Positions 8,550-19,001 of a stretch of 64,000 nt of DNA are shown here, piece by piece (the first letter of the stretch is position 1; each line of letters opens with the position of its first letter). This DNA comes from Nocardia pseudobrasiliensis NBRC 108224 (GTDB lineage: Bacteria; Actinomycetota; Actinomycetes; Mycobacteriales; Mycobacteriaceae): positions 1-64,000 of the forward strand of contig NZ_BDBS01000003.1 of assembly GCF_001613105.1 (NCBI RefSeq), given 5' to 3'. The position numbers and the translations under genes were made by a program. The notes under the pieces are model-generated. The model worked only from the letters and a program-made list of their open reading frames with translations, was not told the DNA's origin and searched no databases.

Positions 8550-9155
8550 TCAGTGCACGGTCATCAGGATGTGGTCGAAGGCCGCGATGGTCGCCGGCGA
8601 GGGCGGCGGCACCAGCGGTAGTTCGGCGATCAGCCGCTCCGACAGGTCGCGCAGCGACAGATTCGTTGCCTGCGAACGCCAGACGAGTACCTTGCACGCC
8701 TGTTCGGCGCTGATGCCGTACATGCGCATGAGTATGCCCTTGGCCTGCTCGACCACCGCTCGCGCCGCGAACGGCCGCGGCAGCTCCGCGTCCAGGGCCG
8801 CCCGCTCGTCGTCTCCGAGCACACCGCCCAGATCGATATAGAAGCCGGAAGTGCCCACCGCCGCGCCGTTCTCGTCGCGGATCCGATCGGCGACGACCAT
8901 GACATCGTGTTCGACGCCCGCGGTGTCGAGGAACCGATGCCTGCTGGAAAACGGCTCGCCCAGATCGACCGAGCGATCGATGGCCTCGGCCACACCCCGG
9001 CGATCGTCGGGATGTTTGTGCGCCAGAATCAGTTCGGTGCTCGGCTCCACCTCACCCGGCCGATAGCCGTGCATGCGATAGACCTCCGCCGACCACTCCC
9101 ACCGGCGGGTGGCGAACCAGAACCGGAAACTACCGACCGCAACGGATTCCGACAC
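8550..9155 (-). CDS. PAS-ANTAR domain regulator
   Basis: 201 residues. An N-terminal PAS domain (about 8-110) with WEWSAEVYRMHGY and HPDDR motifs is followed by an ANTAR RNA-binding domain (about 135-190) with VVEQAKGILM and the helix ending SLRDLSERLI. ANTAR proteins bind paired stem-loops in nascent mRNA and stop termination; the PAS domain should sense the signal. No paired hairpin target was seen next to it. It ends just after the 7742 gene, convergent. Confidence 0.9.
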   Translation of the reverse strand: MSESVAVGSFRFWFATRRWEWSAEVYRMHGYRPGEVEPSTELILAHKHPDDRRGVAEAIDRSVDLGEPFSSRHRFLDTAGVEHDVMVVADRIRDENGAAVGTSGFYIDLGGVLGDDERAALDAELPRPFAARAVVEQAKGILMRMYGISAEQACKVLVWRSQATNLSLRDLSERLIAELPLVPPPSPATIAAFDHILMTVH

Positions 9156-9182
9156 GACTCCAGTATCCCCGCAAACGCGCGC

Positions 9183-10187
9183 CTAGGAGGTCCGGTCGAT
9201 TCCCCGTGCCCGATCGCGGGCCAGCGACCGGTCGCGCTGTTCCTCGAAACGCGGAATGTCCACGGTGCGCAACCGATCCAGAAAGGCGGCCAGCCGCTCC
9301 CGCGCCCGATCGCCACGCGGACCGAAGTCGGTGCGGGAGAAGATGTTCCACTGCCGCAGCACCGGATCGAGCACCTCCTCGCAGTGCTGGCGCAGATCGT
9401 AGACGCCGTATTTGGCCATCAGCACGCCATTGCGGCGAAAGTCGGGCATCCCCGCGCCGGGCATGCGGAAGTTCTCGACGATGGTGTCGATCGCGGCCAT
9501 CGCCTGATCGGGCACCAGCTCCAGCGCGGCCTCGCACATGGATCGATAGAAGATCATGTGCAGGTTCTCGTCGAGCGCGACGCGCTGCAGCATCCGATCG
9601 GCCACCGGATCCCCGCACACCCGCGCGGTATTGCGATGGCTGATACGAGTGGCCAGTTCCTGAAAGCTCACGTACGCAACCGAATACAGGAAACCCGCCT
9701 CCTCCCCCGGCAGCTGGTCCAGCGGCGCGGCGAAGCCGTTGGTCATATGGGTCATGCGAGCCCGCTCGAGGGCGACCGGATCCACCCCGCGGGTCACCAC
9801 CAGATAGTCGCGCAGCACCGTGCTGTGGCGCATCTCCTCGGCCGTCCACCGGCCCACCCAGCTGCCCCACGCGCCGTCGCGGGAGAAGTTCTCGGCGATC
9901 TCGCGGTGATACGAGGGCAGATTGTCCTCGGTGAGCAGGTTGGTGACCAGCGCCGCCTTGGCGACCTCGCTGAGCGAGGACTGCCCCGGCTCGAAGTCCA
10001 CGCCGCCCAGCATCGCGAAATCACGCCCCCGGTCCCACGGTACGTAATCGTGGGGATGCCAGTCCCTGGCCATCGATAGATGGCGGTTGAGGGCGTCCTC
10101 GGCCACAGATTCGAGCTCGGTCAGGATTTCGCGCTGGGTCAGTTCGCGTACCAACGTCGTTGTCCGCCTTTCGGTCCGGGAGTTCAT
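9183..10187 (-). CDS. Acyl-ACP desaturase (diiron, DesA type)
   Basis: 334 residues of the soluble diiron acyl-[ACP] desaturase family. The iron ligands are visible in the two ExxH motifs EEMRH and DENLH, with further carboxylates in EDNLPSYH. It introduces a double bond into acyl-ACP for membrane or mycolic acid synthesis using ferredoxin and O2. The ATG at 10185-10187 gives a usual length. Two sequences loosely like DosR half-boxes lie upstream, too weak to call. It is divergent from the devS remnant and gadB. Confidence 0.9.
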   Translation of the reverse strand: MNSRTERRTTTLVRELTQREILTELESVAEDALNRHLSMARDWHPHDYVPWDRGRDFAMLGGVDFEPGQSSLSEVAKAALVTNLLTEDNLPSYHREIAENFSRDGAWGSWVGRWTAEEMRHSTVLRDYLVVTRGVDPVALERARMTHMTNGFAAPLDQLPGEEAGFLYSVAYVSFQELATRISHRNTARVCGDPVADRMLQRVALDENLHMIFYRSMCEAALELVPDQAMAAIDTIVENFRMPGAGMPDFRRNGVLMAKYGVYDLRQHCEEVLDPVLRQWNIFSRTDFGPRGDRARERLAAFLDRLRTVDIPRFEEQRDRSLARDRARGIDRTS

Positions 10188-10337
10188 ACCGCGCTGTCTC
10201 GACCATCCGACCACCGCGTCGATCCCCCTCGACAGAGGCGAAAGTCCTCTCCGCCGAGACCGGTGGACCCGGCGGTTTGTTATAAAGGACTTCAGCGGGC
10301 TCGCGACTCGGTGACGAGGAGGCAATCCGGTGGGTGA

Positions 10338-12074
<1,737 letters not shown>

Positions 12075-12087
12075 GCCCGAGGCGGTT

Positions 12088-12465
12088 TCAGCCGCGGCCG
12101 TGGCGCAGTTCGTAGGCCTCGCGTTCGGCCGCGGCGCGGCGACGCTCGGTGACATCGGCCAGCGCGGGATCCAGCTCGTGCTTGACCAGGCGGTGGCGGC
12201 GGTAGACGTACATCAGCGCGATCGTGAAGTAGATCAGCGGAATGTAGAGCAGCGCCGCCATCGACAGCCCGATCCACAGCGGACCGGGCACCAGCAGGAA
12301 CAGGCACAGCACCGGAATCATCGGCAGCAGGAACCGCAGCAGATAGCGTCGGCCCGCGCCCGGTCCGGTCAGATCCTCGAGCACCCACTCGCGCAGTTCC
12401 GGCGGCAGGGTGGCCCCGCAGATGTAGCGCAGGCGCTGAACGGGATTGGGCGTCTGTCGCGTCAT
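12088..12465 (-). CDS. DUF5313-type small membrane protein
   Basis: 125 residues. It begins TRQTPNPVQRLRYICGATLP, followed by REWVLEDLTGPGAGRRYLLR, the pattern of the mycobacterial DUF5313 family. Two membrane helices (about 45-65 and 68-88) and a charged C-terminal helix with YVYRRHRLVKHELDPAL follow. The function is unknown. Its ATG overlaps the stop of the upstream MarR-type gene by 4 nt, so the two form an operon and the membrane protein may be under that regulator. Confidence 0.8.
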   Translation of the reverse strand: MTRQTPNPVQRLRYICGATLPPELREWVLEDLTGPGAGRRYLLRFLLPMIPVLCLFLLVPGPLWIGLSMAALLYIPLIYFTIALMYVYRRHRLVKHELDPALADVTERRRAAAEREAYELRHGRG

Positions 12466-12920
12466 CGGTTCTCCCTACTTACCGGCGCCCGCCGGGCCGC
12501 CTCGTTCACGCGGGTGAGCACCTCGCGCAACTCCTCGAGATCCGCCAGACCCACCCCGAGCGCCCGCACCACCGCCGGCGGAATCTTCTCCGCCTCCCGG
12601 CGCAACGCCCAACCGGCCGCGGTGAGGTCGATCAGCAGGGTGCGCTCATCGTGCTCGTCGCGCCGGCGGGTGATGAGCCCCGCGGCCTCGAGCCGTTTGA
12701 GCAGCGGCGACAGCGTCGGCGAATCCAGCTGAATCGCCTCGGCGATCGCCTTCACCGACATCGGCGCCTCACCCCACAGCGCGAGCATCACCAGATACTG
12801 CGGATGGGTCAACCCGAGCGGTTCCAACAGCGGCCGATAGACCGCGAGCACCGATCGGTTGGCGACCGCGAGCGCGAAACACACCTGTCGGTCCAGCCGC
12901 AACGGATCTTCGATCTCCAC
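12462..12920 (-). CDS. MarR-family regulator, OhrR-like with sensing cysteine
   Basis: 152 residues from GTG 12920. The sequence LRLDRQVCFALAVANR, then LLEPLGLTHPQYLVMLALWG and SPTLSPLLKRLEAAGLI, is the OhrR pattern. Cys14 lies where OhrR carries its peroxidatic cysteine (Cys15 in B. subtilis). OhrR proteins lose DNA binding when organic peroxides oxidise this cysteine. No ohr peroxidase gene is nearby; the only cotranscribed gene is the DUF5313 protein. Two TTAACGC copies (about 12931 and 12945) precede the gene and could be operator parts. An upstream ATG at 12956 is possible. Confidence 0.85.
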   Translation of the reverse strand: MEIEDPLRLDRQVCFALAVANRSVLAVYRPLLEPLGLTHPQYLVMLALWGEAPMSVKAIAEAIQLDSPTLSPLLKRLEAAGLITRRRDEHDERTLLIDLTAAGWALRREAEKIPPAVVRALGVGLADLEELREVLTRVNEAARRAPVSRENR

Positions 12921-12977
12921 GCCCCAGAGCTTAACGCGCCAACAGTTAACGCACAAACTATTCGTGCGTGGGATGCG

Positions 12978-13853
12978 TCAACCGATGATCGGCAGGTCGG
13001 CCTCGTCGGCCAGCCGCGACAGCGTGCGCTGCATGAGGCCGGTGATGTACTCGTAGGCCCGTGACAGATCCAGTTCGGGGCCGAGTTCGGCGCGCAGATC
13101 GATCGGTTCGAGGAATTCGATGGTCACCTTGGTCGGCAGCGGCAGATGTCCGGCGAGATCGCTGATATTGAGCCCCCACGGCGCGGCCAGCGAGATCGGG
13201 AACACCTTCAGCCGCAGCATTCGATCCAGCCGCAGCAGGCGGGCCAGCCGATCCCCGCGGGTGAGGATCAGATGATTCTGGTGCGCACCGTAATTGACCA
13301 TCGGCACGATCGGTACCCGCTCCTGCCACGCGAGCCGCAGGAATCCGGTGCGGCCCGCGAAGTCGATCCGATCGCCCTCCCACGCGGGCCGATGCACCTC
13401 CCAGTCGCCGCCGGGATAGACGAGAACCACCGCGCCGCTGCGCAATGCGGCCCGGGCCGAATCCGGGGTGGCCGCGATCGTGCCCCATTTGCCCAGCACC
13501 GGCCCGAGGACCGGCACGAGCATCACCAGATTGTGGGCCAATTGGTAGAACGGCCGCCGCGGCCCGAAATGCCGCGCGAATGCCAGCGCGGTCACCAGCA
13601 CCTCGGGTGAGGTGTTGCCGCCGGAATGGTTACCCACCAGCAGAACCGGGCCCGAGGCCGGGATCCGGTCCAGCCCGCGCACCTCCGGGCGGAAGTACAG
13701 CCGCGCCAGCTGCCACGACGGGCCGAGCACGCGGGCGATGAACTCCGGATCGCGGTTGTCCATATCCGCCTCGGGCACCAGCTGTTTCACCTGTCCGGCG
13801 ATCCAATCGACAACGGATTCGACCGGCGCGGAGGCGAACAGGGGAAGTTTCAT
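12978..13853 (-). CDS. Lysophospholipid acyltransferase (PlsC-like)
   Basis: 291 residues of the glycerolipid acyltransferase family. Block I is GNHSGGNTSPE, with the catalytic His but Thr where HxxxxD has Asp. Block III VYPGGDWE and block IV-like RVPIVPMVNYGA are visible. It should transfer an acyl chain to a lysophospholipid or glycerol lipid at the membrane, as in many actinobacterial wax/TAG or phospholipid pathways. The altered HxxxxD motif is worth note but also occurs in this subgroup. A 16-bp palindrome lies about 110 bases upstream. Confidence 0.85.
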   Translation of the reverse strand: MKLPLFASAPVESVVDWIAGQVKQLVPEADMDNRDPEFIARVLGPSWQLARLYFRPEVRGLDRIPASGPVLLVGNHSGGNTSPEVLVTALAFARHFGPRRPFYQLAHNLVMLVPVLGPVLGKWGTIAATPDSARAALRSGAVVLVYPGGDWEVHRPAWEGDRIDFAGRTGFLRLAWQERVPIVPMVNYGAHQNHLILTRGDRLARLLRLDRMLRLKVFPISLAAPWGLNISDLAGHLPLPTKVTIEFLEPIDLRAELGPELDLSRAYEYITGLMQRTLSRLADEADLPIIG

Positions 13854-14248
13854 CGGACGGCCCTCGGATTCGGCGAACTGTGCCGGAGGTCATACCCGAT
13901 GCGGCACGGGCTACACGTCCGCGCGGCCCCGATACCCCGGCGTCGTGACGCCACGGCAGGTGCGCACGGTGATCACCGTGTGCTGCAACGGATTCGATAC
14001 CCTCAGCCCCGCCGGAAGCGAGGCGGGCGATCGGCGCCGACGGCGCCGCCCGAACAATCCGATGAAAACTTTCTTCATCGCCTACATCCTGATGTGACTC
14101 GATAACAACGGCGAAGACGGTTGACGCGTGAACATTCCGCTACCACGCATTTCGGCTTTGCCGGTCGATAACGTTACATACGGAAGCTTTTCCGATCTAC
14201 TCGAGCGCAAACGGTCGCGAGTTCCGGCTCGCGGTCCAGGATTGCGCT
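13854..14248. other. Gene-free stretch with a 16-bp perfect palindrome
   Basis: I see no supportable gene in these 395 bases. A perfect palindrome CACGGTGATCACCGTG occupies 13963-13978 and could be an operator for the acyltransferase or for an unknown regulator. A second dyad, GATGAA with TTCATC seven bases later, lies at about 14062-14080. The right part is AT-richer than the surroundings and should hold the promoter of the secreted protein at 14249. Confidence 0.4.
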
Positions 14249-14710
14249 ATGAAGATCGCCCTCGTCGGAATTCTCGCGGGACTGGGTCTGCTCACCGCGG
14301 CCCCCGCCCACGCCGCGGCCCTCACACCCGATTACGCCCAGCCGCCCAACGGCGCCGGAGTCGACCCGGGCCACAATCTCACCCCGGTCTGGTCACCGAT
14401 CCAGGTCCCGGCCCTCGACGATGTCGACACCGCCTCGACCACGACGATCACCGCACATCCCTACCTCGCGCCCTGGGCGCACGAGCGGGTGCCGATCCCC
14501 GCGGGCACCGCGGTCGAACTGCGCGGCGCGGCGCGGGTGCGCATTCCCGAGGCGAACGGAAAGACCCTGGTGGTCAATCCGAACGGGCACTGCTATTTCG
14601 ACGGCCCGAATGCGGTGTCGGGTGATCTCACTCCGACCGCGCTGACCCCTGTGCGAATCGACACATCGGCATTCCAGTTGACCATCGAGCCGACGCTGTA
14701 TCGGCACTGA
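14249..14710 (+). CDS. Secreted protein of unknown function
   Basis: 153 residues with a classical signal peptide (MKIALVGILAGLGLLTAAPAHA, split: basic start, hydrophobic core, AxA cleavage near residue 22). The mature protein is beta-rich, with a hydrophilic segment HPYLAPWAHERVPIPAG and one cysteine in HCYFDG. I do not recognise the family. It is convergent with the secreted lipase at 14714, only 3 nt apart. Confidence 0.75.
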   Translation: MKIALVGILAGLGLLTAAPAHAAALTPDYAQPPNGAGVDPGHNLTPVWSPIQVPALDDVDTASTTTITAHPYLAPWAHERVPIPAGTAVELRGAARVRIPEANGKTLVVNPNGHCYFDGPNAVSGDLTPTALTPVRIDTSAFQLTIEPTLYRH

Positions 14711-14713
14711 CAA

Positions 14714-15835
14714 CTAACGCAGATGAGTTCGCAGGAACGCCAGGGCGTTCGGGAGCGAGGCGACGAACGCGCCGCTGTGATCCTTACCGGGATACTGATC
14801 GACCGTGACGCGGATCCCCGGATTCATATCCTGTAGGGCGCTGGCATAGGCGTCGGTCTCGTCCGGTGGCACGTCGATATCGGCGGTGCCGTAGCCGAGG
14901 GCGATATCGGTGGTGAAACCGTTCTCGCGATATCCGGTGAGGGCGGCGATATCGGATTCGAAGGTCGGCGTCGGATCGGCCGGATCGGCGACCAGGGCCT
15001 CCGGGCGGCGGCCGCCCGCGCGGGCCACCAGATCCGAAAGGCATTGGGTGGCAGCGCTTTCCACATAGTCGCGACCGAAATCGGACAGATAGGGTGTGAC
15101 CCGCTCGGGATGCAGTTCGGCCAGGGCCGCCAGGTAGTACCCGGCGTAGCCGACCTGATTGGCGGATCCGGTGGAATCGACGCGGAACATCTCCCGCAGA
15201 CTGCGCGGCGGATCGGTGCGCAGCCCGGTCGCGATCACACCGCGCAGCCCCTCGGCCGCCCCGTGCCCGGCGGACAGCGCCGCCGCGCTCATCGCCGCGT
15301 GCGCGCCCTCGGACTGACCGATGACCACCCAGTCGTGCGACAGCGGAACCGGCGTCGCGCGAACCGCGGCGACCGCGTCGAGAATCGAGGCCCCCTCGAC
15401 CGCGGTGTTGTAATAACTGAACTGCCCCGGCGTACCCAAACCCTGATAGTCCGGCGCGAGCACGGCATAGCCGCTGTCGAGGATGCGATTGAAATACACA
15501 CTGTTGCGCTCGGACTGCGGCCGCCGCGACGGCGCACACGAATCCCCGATCCCCACGGTCCCGTGCGCCCACACCACCAGCGGCCACCCGCCCACCGGCG
15601 GCAACCCCTTCGGCAGATACAGTCCCCCCGACGCCGACGCGGGCGCACCACGCTGATCCGTTGTGGTGTAACCGATTTCGATCGCCATAGCGGCGGAAGC
15701 GAATGAATTGGCAGGATCGATCAACTCCACGCCGTTCAACGCACCCCCGGCATTCGCCGAGGGCGCCACGACCCCCACAGACAAACCGGCAGCGACCAGC
15801 ACCGCCACCATACGACGACGCGACAAAACGGGCAT
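14714..15835 (-). CDS. Secreted lipase, LIP-type alpha/beta hydrolase
   Basis: 373 residues. The signal peptide MPVLSRRRMVAVLVAAGLS... ends in SANAGG. Features of the LIP lipase family are GGWPLVVWAHGTVG (oxyanion region), YAVLAPDYQGLGTPG, the nucleophile elbow GQSEGA and a late His in KDHSGAF. It should hydrolyse lipid or other esters outside the membrane. ATG 15835 is preferred as it begins the signal peptide. It lies 29 bases downstream of the LLM oxidoreductase stop on the same strand, so cotranscription is likely. Confidence 0.88.
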   Translation of the reverse strand: MPVLSRRRMVAVLVAAGLSVGVVAPSANAGGALNGVELIDPANSFASAAMAIEIGYTTTDQRGAPASASGGLYLPKGLPPVGGWPLVVWAHGTVGIGDSCAPSRRPQSERNSVYFNRILDSGYAVLAPDYQGLGTPGQFSYYNTAVEGASILDAVAAVRATPVPLSHDWVVIGQSEGAHAAMSAAALSAGHGAAEGLRGVIATGLRTDPPRSLREMFRVDSTGSANQVGYAGYYLAALAELHPERVTPYLSDFGRDYVESAATQCLSDLVARAGGRRPEALVADPADPTPTFESDIAALTGYRENGFTTDIALGYGTADIDVPPDETDAYASALQDMNPGIRVTVDQYPGKDHSGAFVASLPNALAFLRTHLR

Positions 15836-15864
15836 GCCGCTCAAGGTACCGCCAACCGCCGACA

Positions 15865-16797
15865 TCAGCGGGGAGGCAGACCGTCGAGCGTCCGCCGCAC
15901 CGGGATGATCAGCTCGTCGGCCACCCAGTGGGCGACGTCGCGCGGGTAGGGGCTCGGCAGGCTCAGGACCAGGTGGGTGAAGCCTGCGGTTGCCAACTGT
16001 CGGAGGGTGTTTCGGGTGCTGTCCGGGTTGTCGTAGGTGATGACGATCTGGGCCGAGCGGGTGATCTCGCGGGGATCGCGGCCGCGGGCGATACATAGTT
16101 CGTCCAGGGTCGTGCTGTGGCGGCGCAGGGCCTCGATCGGATTGACCGGCGGGCCGATGACATTCCAGATGTCGGCGTGGTCGGCGACCAGTCCGAGGGT
16201 CGCCTGCCCGGCTCCCGCCACGAGGAACGGGGGATGCGGGCGCTGGACCGGTTTGGGGTTGCAGCGGGCGGCGCGGAGGCGGTGGTGGCGGCCGGTGTAG
16301 TCGAATACCTCCTCGGTCCAGAGGCGGCGGATGATCTCGCAGGATTCGGCGAAGTCCGCGACGGCCTCGGTCCAGGGGCGCGGTTCGATCCCATAGGCCT
16401 TGTACTCGGGTGCGACCATCGTTTCGAATCGCGGGTCACGGCGCGGGAAGCCGCCGATACCGAGGCCGAATTCCAAGCGTCCGCCGGAGATGACGTCCAC
16501 GGTGGCGGCCATCTTGGCCAGCACCGCGGGGCGTCGAATCCTGTTGTTGGTCACCATCAATCCGAGTCGCAGTCGCCGCGTCTGCGCCGCGAGCGCGGCC
16601 AGCAGCGTCCAGCCCTCGTAGACCGGCCCGGCCAGCTCCGATTCCTGAATCGGCCCCGGTCCGACACGCGGCAACAGATGGTCGTAGAGCCAGGCGTGCT
16701 CGATCTCCTCGATCTCGTCGGCCTCCTGCCACACTCGGACGATATCCGCGTAATCGACATGGGCGGGAGTGGTTTTGATGCCGAAGCTCAGCCGCAT
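15865..16797 (-). CDS. LLM-class (F420-dependent type) oxidoreductase
   Basis: 310 residues of the luciferase-like TIM-barrel family: RLSFGIKTT start, AWLYDHLLP, LGLMVTNNRIRRPAVLAKM and the GGRLEFGLGIGG turn typical of F420-dependent actinobacterial enzymes. It probably reduces or oxidises a small molecule with F420 or FMN; the substrate is unknown. The start is set at the ATG directly after a MerR-type promoter whose -10 ends 8 bases upstream, implying a leaderless mRNA. The lipase gene follows on the same strand. Confidence 0.87.
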   Translation of the reverse strand: MRLSFGIKTTPAHVDYADIVRVWQEADEIEEIEHAWLYDHLLPRVGPGPIQESELAGPVYEGWTLLAALAAQTRRLRLGLMVTNNRIRRPAVLAKMAATVDVISGGRLEFGLGIGGFPRRDPRFETMVAPEYKAYGIEPRPWTEAVADFAESCEIIRRLWTEEVFDYTGRHHRLRAARCNPKPVQRPHPPFLVAGAGQATLGLVADHADIWNVIGPPVNPIEALRRHSTTLDELCIARGRDPREITRSAQIVITYDNPDSTRNTLRQLATAGFTHLVLSLPSPYPRDVAHWVADELIIPVRRTLDGLPPR

Positions 16798-16804
16798 GAC
16801 GTCG

Positions 16805-16835
16805 AGATTAGAACCTGGAGCGCACTCCAGGGCAA
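16805..16835 (-). promoter_or_regulatory. MerR-type promoter with 19-bp spacer and dyad
   Basis: Read on the minus strand, TTGCCC (16835-16830) and TAATCT (16810-16805) are separated by exactly 19 bases. The spacer region holds the dyad CCTGGAG-4-CTCCAGG (16814-16831). An over-long spacer with a central dyad is the hallmark of promoters twisted open by MerR-family activators. It drives the LLM oxidoreductase. No intact merR gene is in the window. Confidence 0.65.
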
Positions 16836-16872
16836 GCATTCCTGTCGGTCCTCGCCGCTACAGTCGGCGCTC

Positions 16873-17457
16873 ATGGGACCCGCCACCCTCGCAGTCTCCG
16901 ATATCGTGCGCGGCATCGTGCCGCTGGACGGGCTGGAGCGTCATCACATCGATCAGGCGCTGGCCTGGCTCGCCGATACCGATGACATCTTCCGCCGCGT
17001 CGAACCCGCAACGCCTTCACCGCATCTGGCCGTCTACGCGGTCCTCGTCGATCCGGATCGGCGCGGGGTGTATCTGGGCAGACATCTCGAGTCCGGACTG
17101 CATCTGCCGACCGGCGGTCATGTCGAACCGGATGAGCGTCCCGGCGCGGCCGCCCGCCGCGAAACCGTCGAGGAGCTCGGCATATCCGCCGAGTTCACCG
17201 TGGTCGGCGAGCGGCCGCTGTTTCTCACCATGATCGACGTGACCGACAGCGTCGCGCATATCGACATCTCGCTGTGGTACGTCATCCGCGGCGACCGGAC
17301 CCGCGACTATCCACTGGCTCCGAACGAATTCGACGGCGGCGCGTGGTGGGATATCGATCCCTACGGCCTGCCCGACACCGATCCGCATCTGGGCCGGTTT
17401 CTACTCAAACTGAGCTCTGCCCTGGAGCGGAACACATCCGCACACAACATCGAATGA
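16873..17457 (+). CDS. NUDIX hydrolase
   Basis: 194 residues. The NUDIX box GHVEPDERPGAAARRETVEE followed by LG satisfies Gx5Ex7REUxEExGU and binds the divalent metals used to cleave nucleoside-diphosphate-X substrates. The N-terminal 60 residues are helical (GLERHHIDQALAWL). Its 3' end overlaps the convergent LysR gene by 53 bases. A TACAGT -10-like element 8 bases before the ATG suggests a short or absent leader. The substrate is unknown. Confidence 0.88.
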   Translation: MGPATLAVSDIVRGIVPLDGLERHHIDQALAWLADTDDIFRRVEPATPSPHLAVYAVLVDPDRRGVYLGRHLESGLHLPTGGHVEPDERPGAAARRETVEELGISAEFTVVGERPLFLTMIDVTDSVAHIDISLWYVIRGDRTRDYPLAPNEFDGGAWWDIDPYGLPDTDPHLGRFLLKLSSALERNTSAHNIE

Positions 17458-18316
17458 ATTCGCGCACCACCGCATTCGGCTCCGAGGAGCCCGGCCAGGC
17501 GATCGCGACCCGGCTGGGTCCGATCCCGCGCACCGGGCGATAGGCGATGCCCGGGCGCGGGTAGTAGCGGGCCGAGGATTCGGGGGTGAAACTCATGCCG
17601 AATCCATTGGCGATCGCGGTCAGCCATTCGTCGGTGTTGTGGGCGATGGCCCCGATCACGGCCGTCTGCGCGGGCCGTTCGTCCGCGCCGATCCAGAAAT
17701 CGCGCCACGGCCCGTTCTCCGGCGGCGACGCGACGAACGGTTCGTCCCACAGCTCCTCGAATTCGAGGACCTCCCGCCCCGCGAGGCGATGCGCGGCGGG
17801 CAGTGCGAGCCAGCGCGATTCGGTGAACAGTTCGCGCACCCGATAGTCGTCCTGTCCCGGAAACGGCAGTCGCACCAGGGCCAGATCGACCTCCCCGGCC
17901 GCGAGGCCCGCGCTCGGATCGGTCCAGCCGAACTGGCGCATATCCACCCGCCACATCGGCTCCCGCTCGCGAAACGCCGCAACGATCTCGGGTGTGAATT
18001 CATTGGCGGCACTGGCCAGAAAGCCGATCCGCAACACCCGCGCGGCCCGGCTCGCACTGCCCTTGGCAGCGCGCAGCATCCGATCCCAGTCCGCCAGCAG
18101 CTCGGGCGCCTGCTCGGCCAGCACCGCACCGGGTTCGGTCAACGTCATCCCGGCCCGCGACCGCACGAACAACTCGACCTCGAGCAGCCGCTCCAACTGC
18201 CGGATCTGCTTGGTCAGCGCGGGCTGCGACAGATACAGCCGCGCCGCCGCGCGCGTCAGATGCCCCTCCTCGGCGACGGCGACGAACGCGCGCAGCAACC
18301 GCGTGTCGATATCCAT
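17405..18316 (-). CDS. LysR-family transcriptional regulator
   Basis: 303 residues. The N-terminal winged HTH (residues 1-60) has LLRAFVAVAEEGHLTRAA and LSQPALTKQIRQLE; a type 2 periplasmic-binding effector domain follows from about residue 90. It is divergent from the FMN reductase gene across a 61-bp gap, so that gene is its likely target, as usual for LysR pairs. The effector is unknown. Confidence 0.92.
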   Translation of the reverse strand: MDIDTRLLRAFVAVAEEGHLTRAAARLYLSQPALTKQIRQLERLLEVELFVRSRAGMTLTEPGAVLAEQAPELLADWDRMLRAAKGSASRAARVLRIGFLASAANEFTPEIVAAFREREPMWRVDMRQFGWTDPSAGLAAGEVDLALVRLPFPGQDDYRVRELFTESRWLALPAAHRLAGREVLEFEELWDEPFVASPPENGPWRDFWIGADERPAQTAVIGAIAHNTDEWLTAIANGFGMSFTPESSARYYPRPGIAYRPVRGIGPSRVAIAWPGSSEPNAVVREFIRCCVRMCSAPGQSSV

Positions 18317-18377
18317 TCCACAAGGTTATGAACGCAGGTATTGGACGCGACGCCCACCCCGCGGCGAGGCTCGAAGG

Positions 18378-19001
18378 GTGACCGACGAATACCCCGCTCC
18401 CCCACGAATCGCCATCGCCCACCACTCCGGATACGGCCACACGGCCGTCCTCGCCGAGGCCGTCGCCGCGGGCGCTCGCGACATCGACGCGGCCGCCGAC
18501 GTCATCGCGGTGGACCGGATCACCGACGACGATTGGGACACACTCGATTCCGCCGACGCCATCATCTTCGGCAGCCCGACCTATATGGGCGACGTCTCGG
18601 CGGCGTTCAAGATCTTCGCCGAGGCCACCTCGTCGCGCTGTGTGCTGGGCACGTGGCGGGACAAGGTGGCCGCCGGATTCAGCAACTCCGGTGGTATGGC
18701 CGGGGACAAACTGCACACGCTGATGTCACTGGCCGTACTGGCCTCCCAGCATCACATGCACTGGGTGAACCTGGGCCTGGTCGCGGGCTGGAACAGCACC
18801 ACCTCGAGTAAGGACGATCTCAACCGGCTGGCGTTCTTCCTCGGCGCGGGCGCGCAGACCGATACCGATCTACCGCCCGAGGGTGTGCACGGCTCCGATA
18901 TCGCGACCTGCCGTCACCTGGGACGGCGGGTCGCGACCGTCACCACCCAGCTGGCCGCCGGGCGGCTCAGTTGTACACCGCTCCGAACGACGGAACGCTG
19001 A
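18378..19001 (+). CDS. NADPH-dependent FMN reductase / flavodoxin-family oxidoreductase
   Basis: 207 residues from GTG. Flavodoxin-fold features are IAIAHHSGYGHTAVLAEAV (phosphate loop), IIFGSPTYMGDVSAAFK and the GFSNSGGMAGDKLHT flavin-binding region, close to WrbA-like quinone oxidoreductases. It should transfer electrons from NAD(P)H through FMN to quinones or other acceptors. It is divergent from LysR, its probable regulator. It overlaps the convergent secreted protein gene by 35 bases. Confidence 0.87.
   Translation: MTDEYPAPPRIAIAHHSGYGHTAVLAEAVAAGARDIDAAADVIAVDRITDDDWDTLDSADAIIFGSPTYMGDVSAAFKIFAEATSSRCVLGTWRDKVAAGFSNSGGMAGDKLHTLMSLAVLASQHHMHWVNLGLVAGWNSTTSSKDDLNRLAFFLGAGAQTDTDLPPEGVHGSDIATCRHLGRRVATVTTQLAAGRLSCTPLRTTER

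Noticed and set aside
10245..10298. Two DosR half-box-like sequences (AAGTCCT and AGGACTT) before the desaturase gene
   Set aside because: At best about 10 of 14 core positions match in one and 8 of 14 in the other; too weak to claim, although the context is suggestive.
16117..16872. Long N-terminal extension of the NUDIX gene
   Set aside because: It is antisense to the LLM oxidoreductase, low-complexity in character, and the NUDIX fold begins after ATG 16873.
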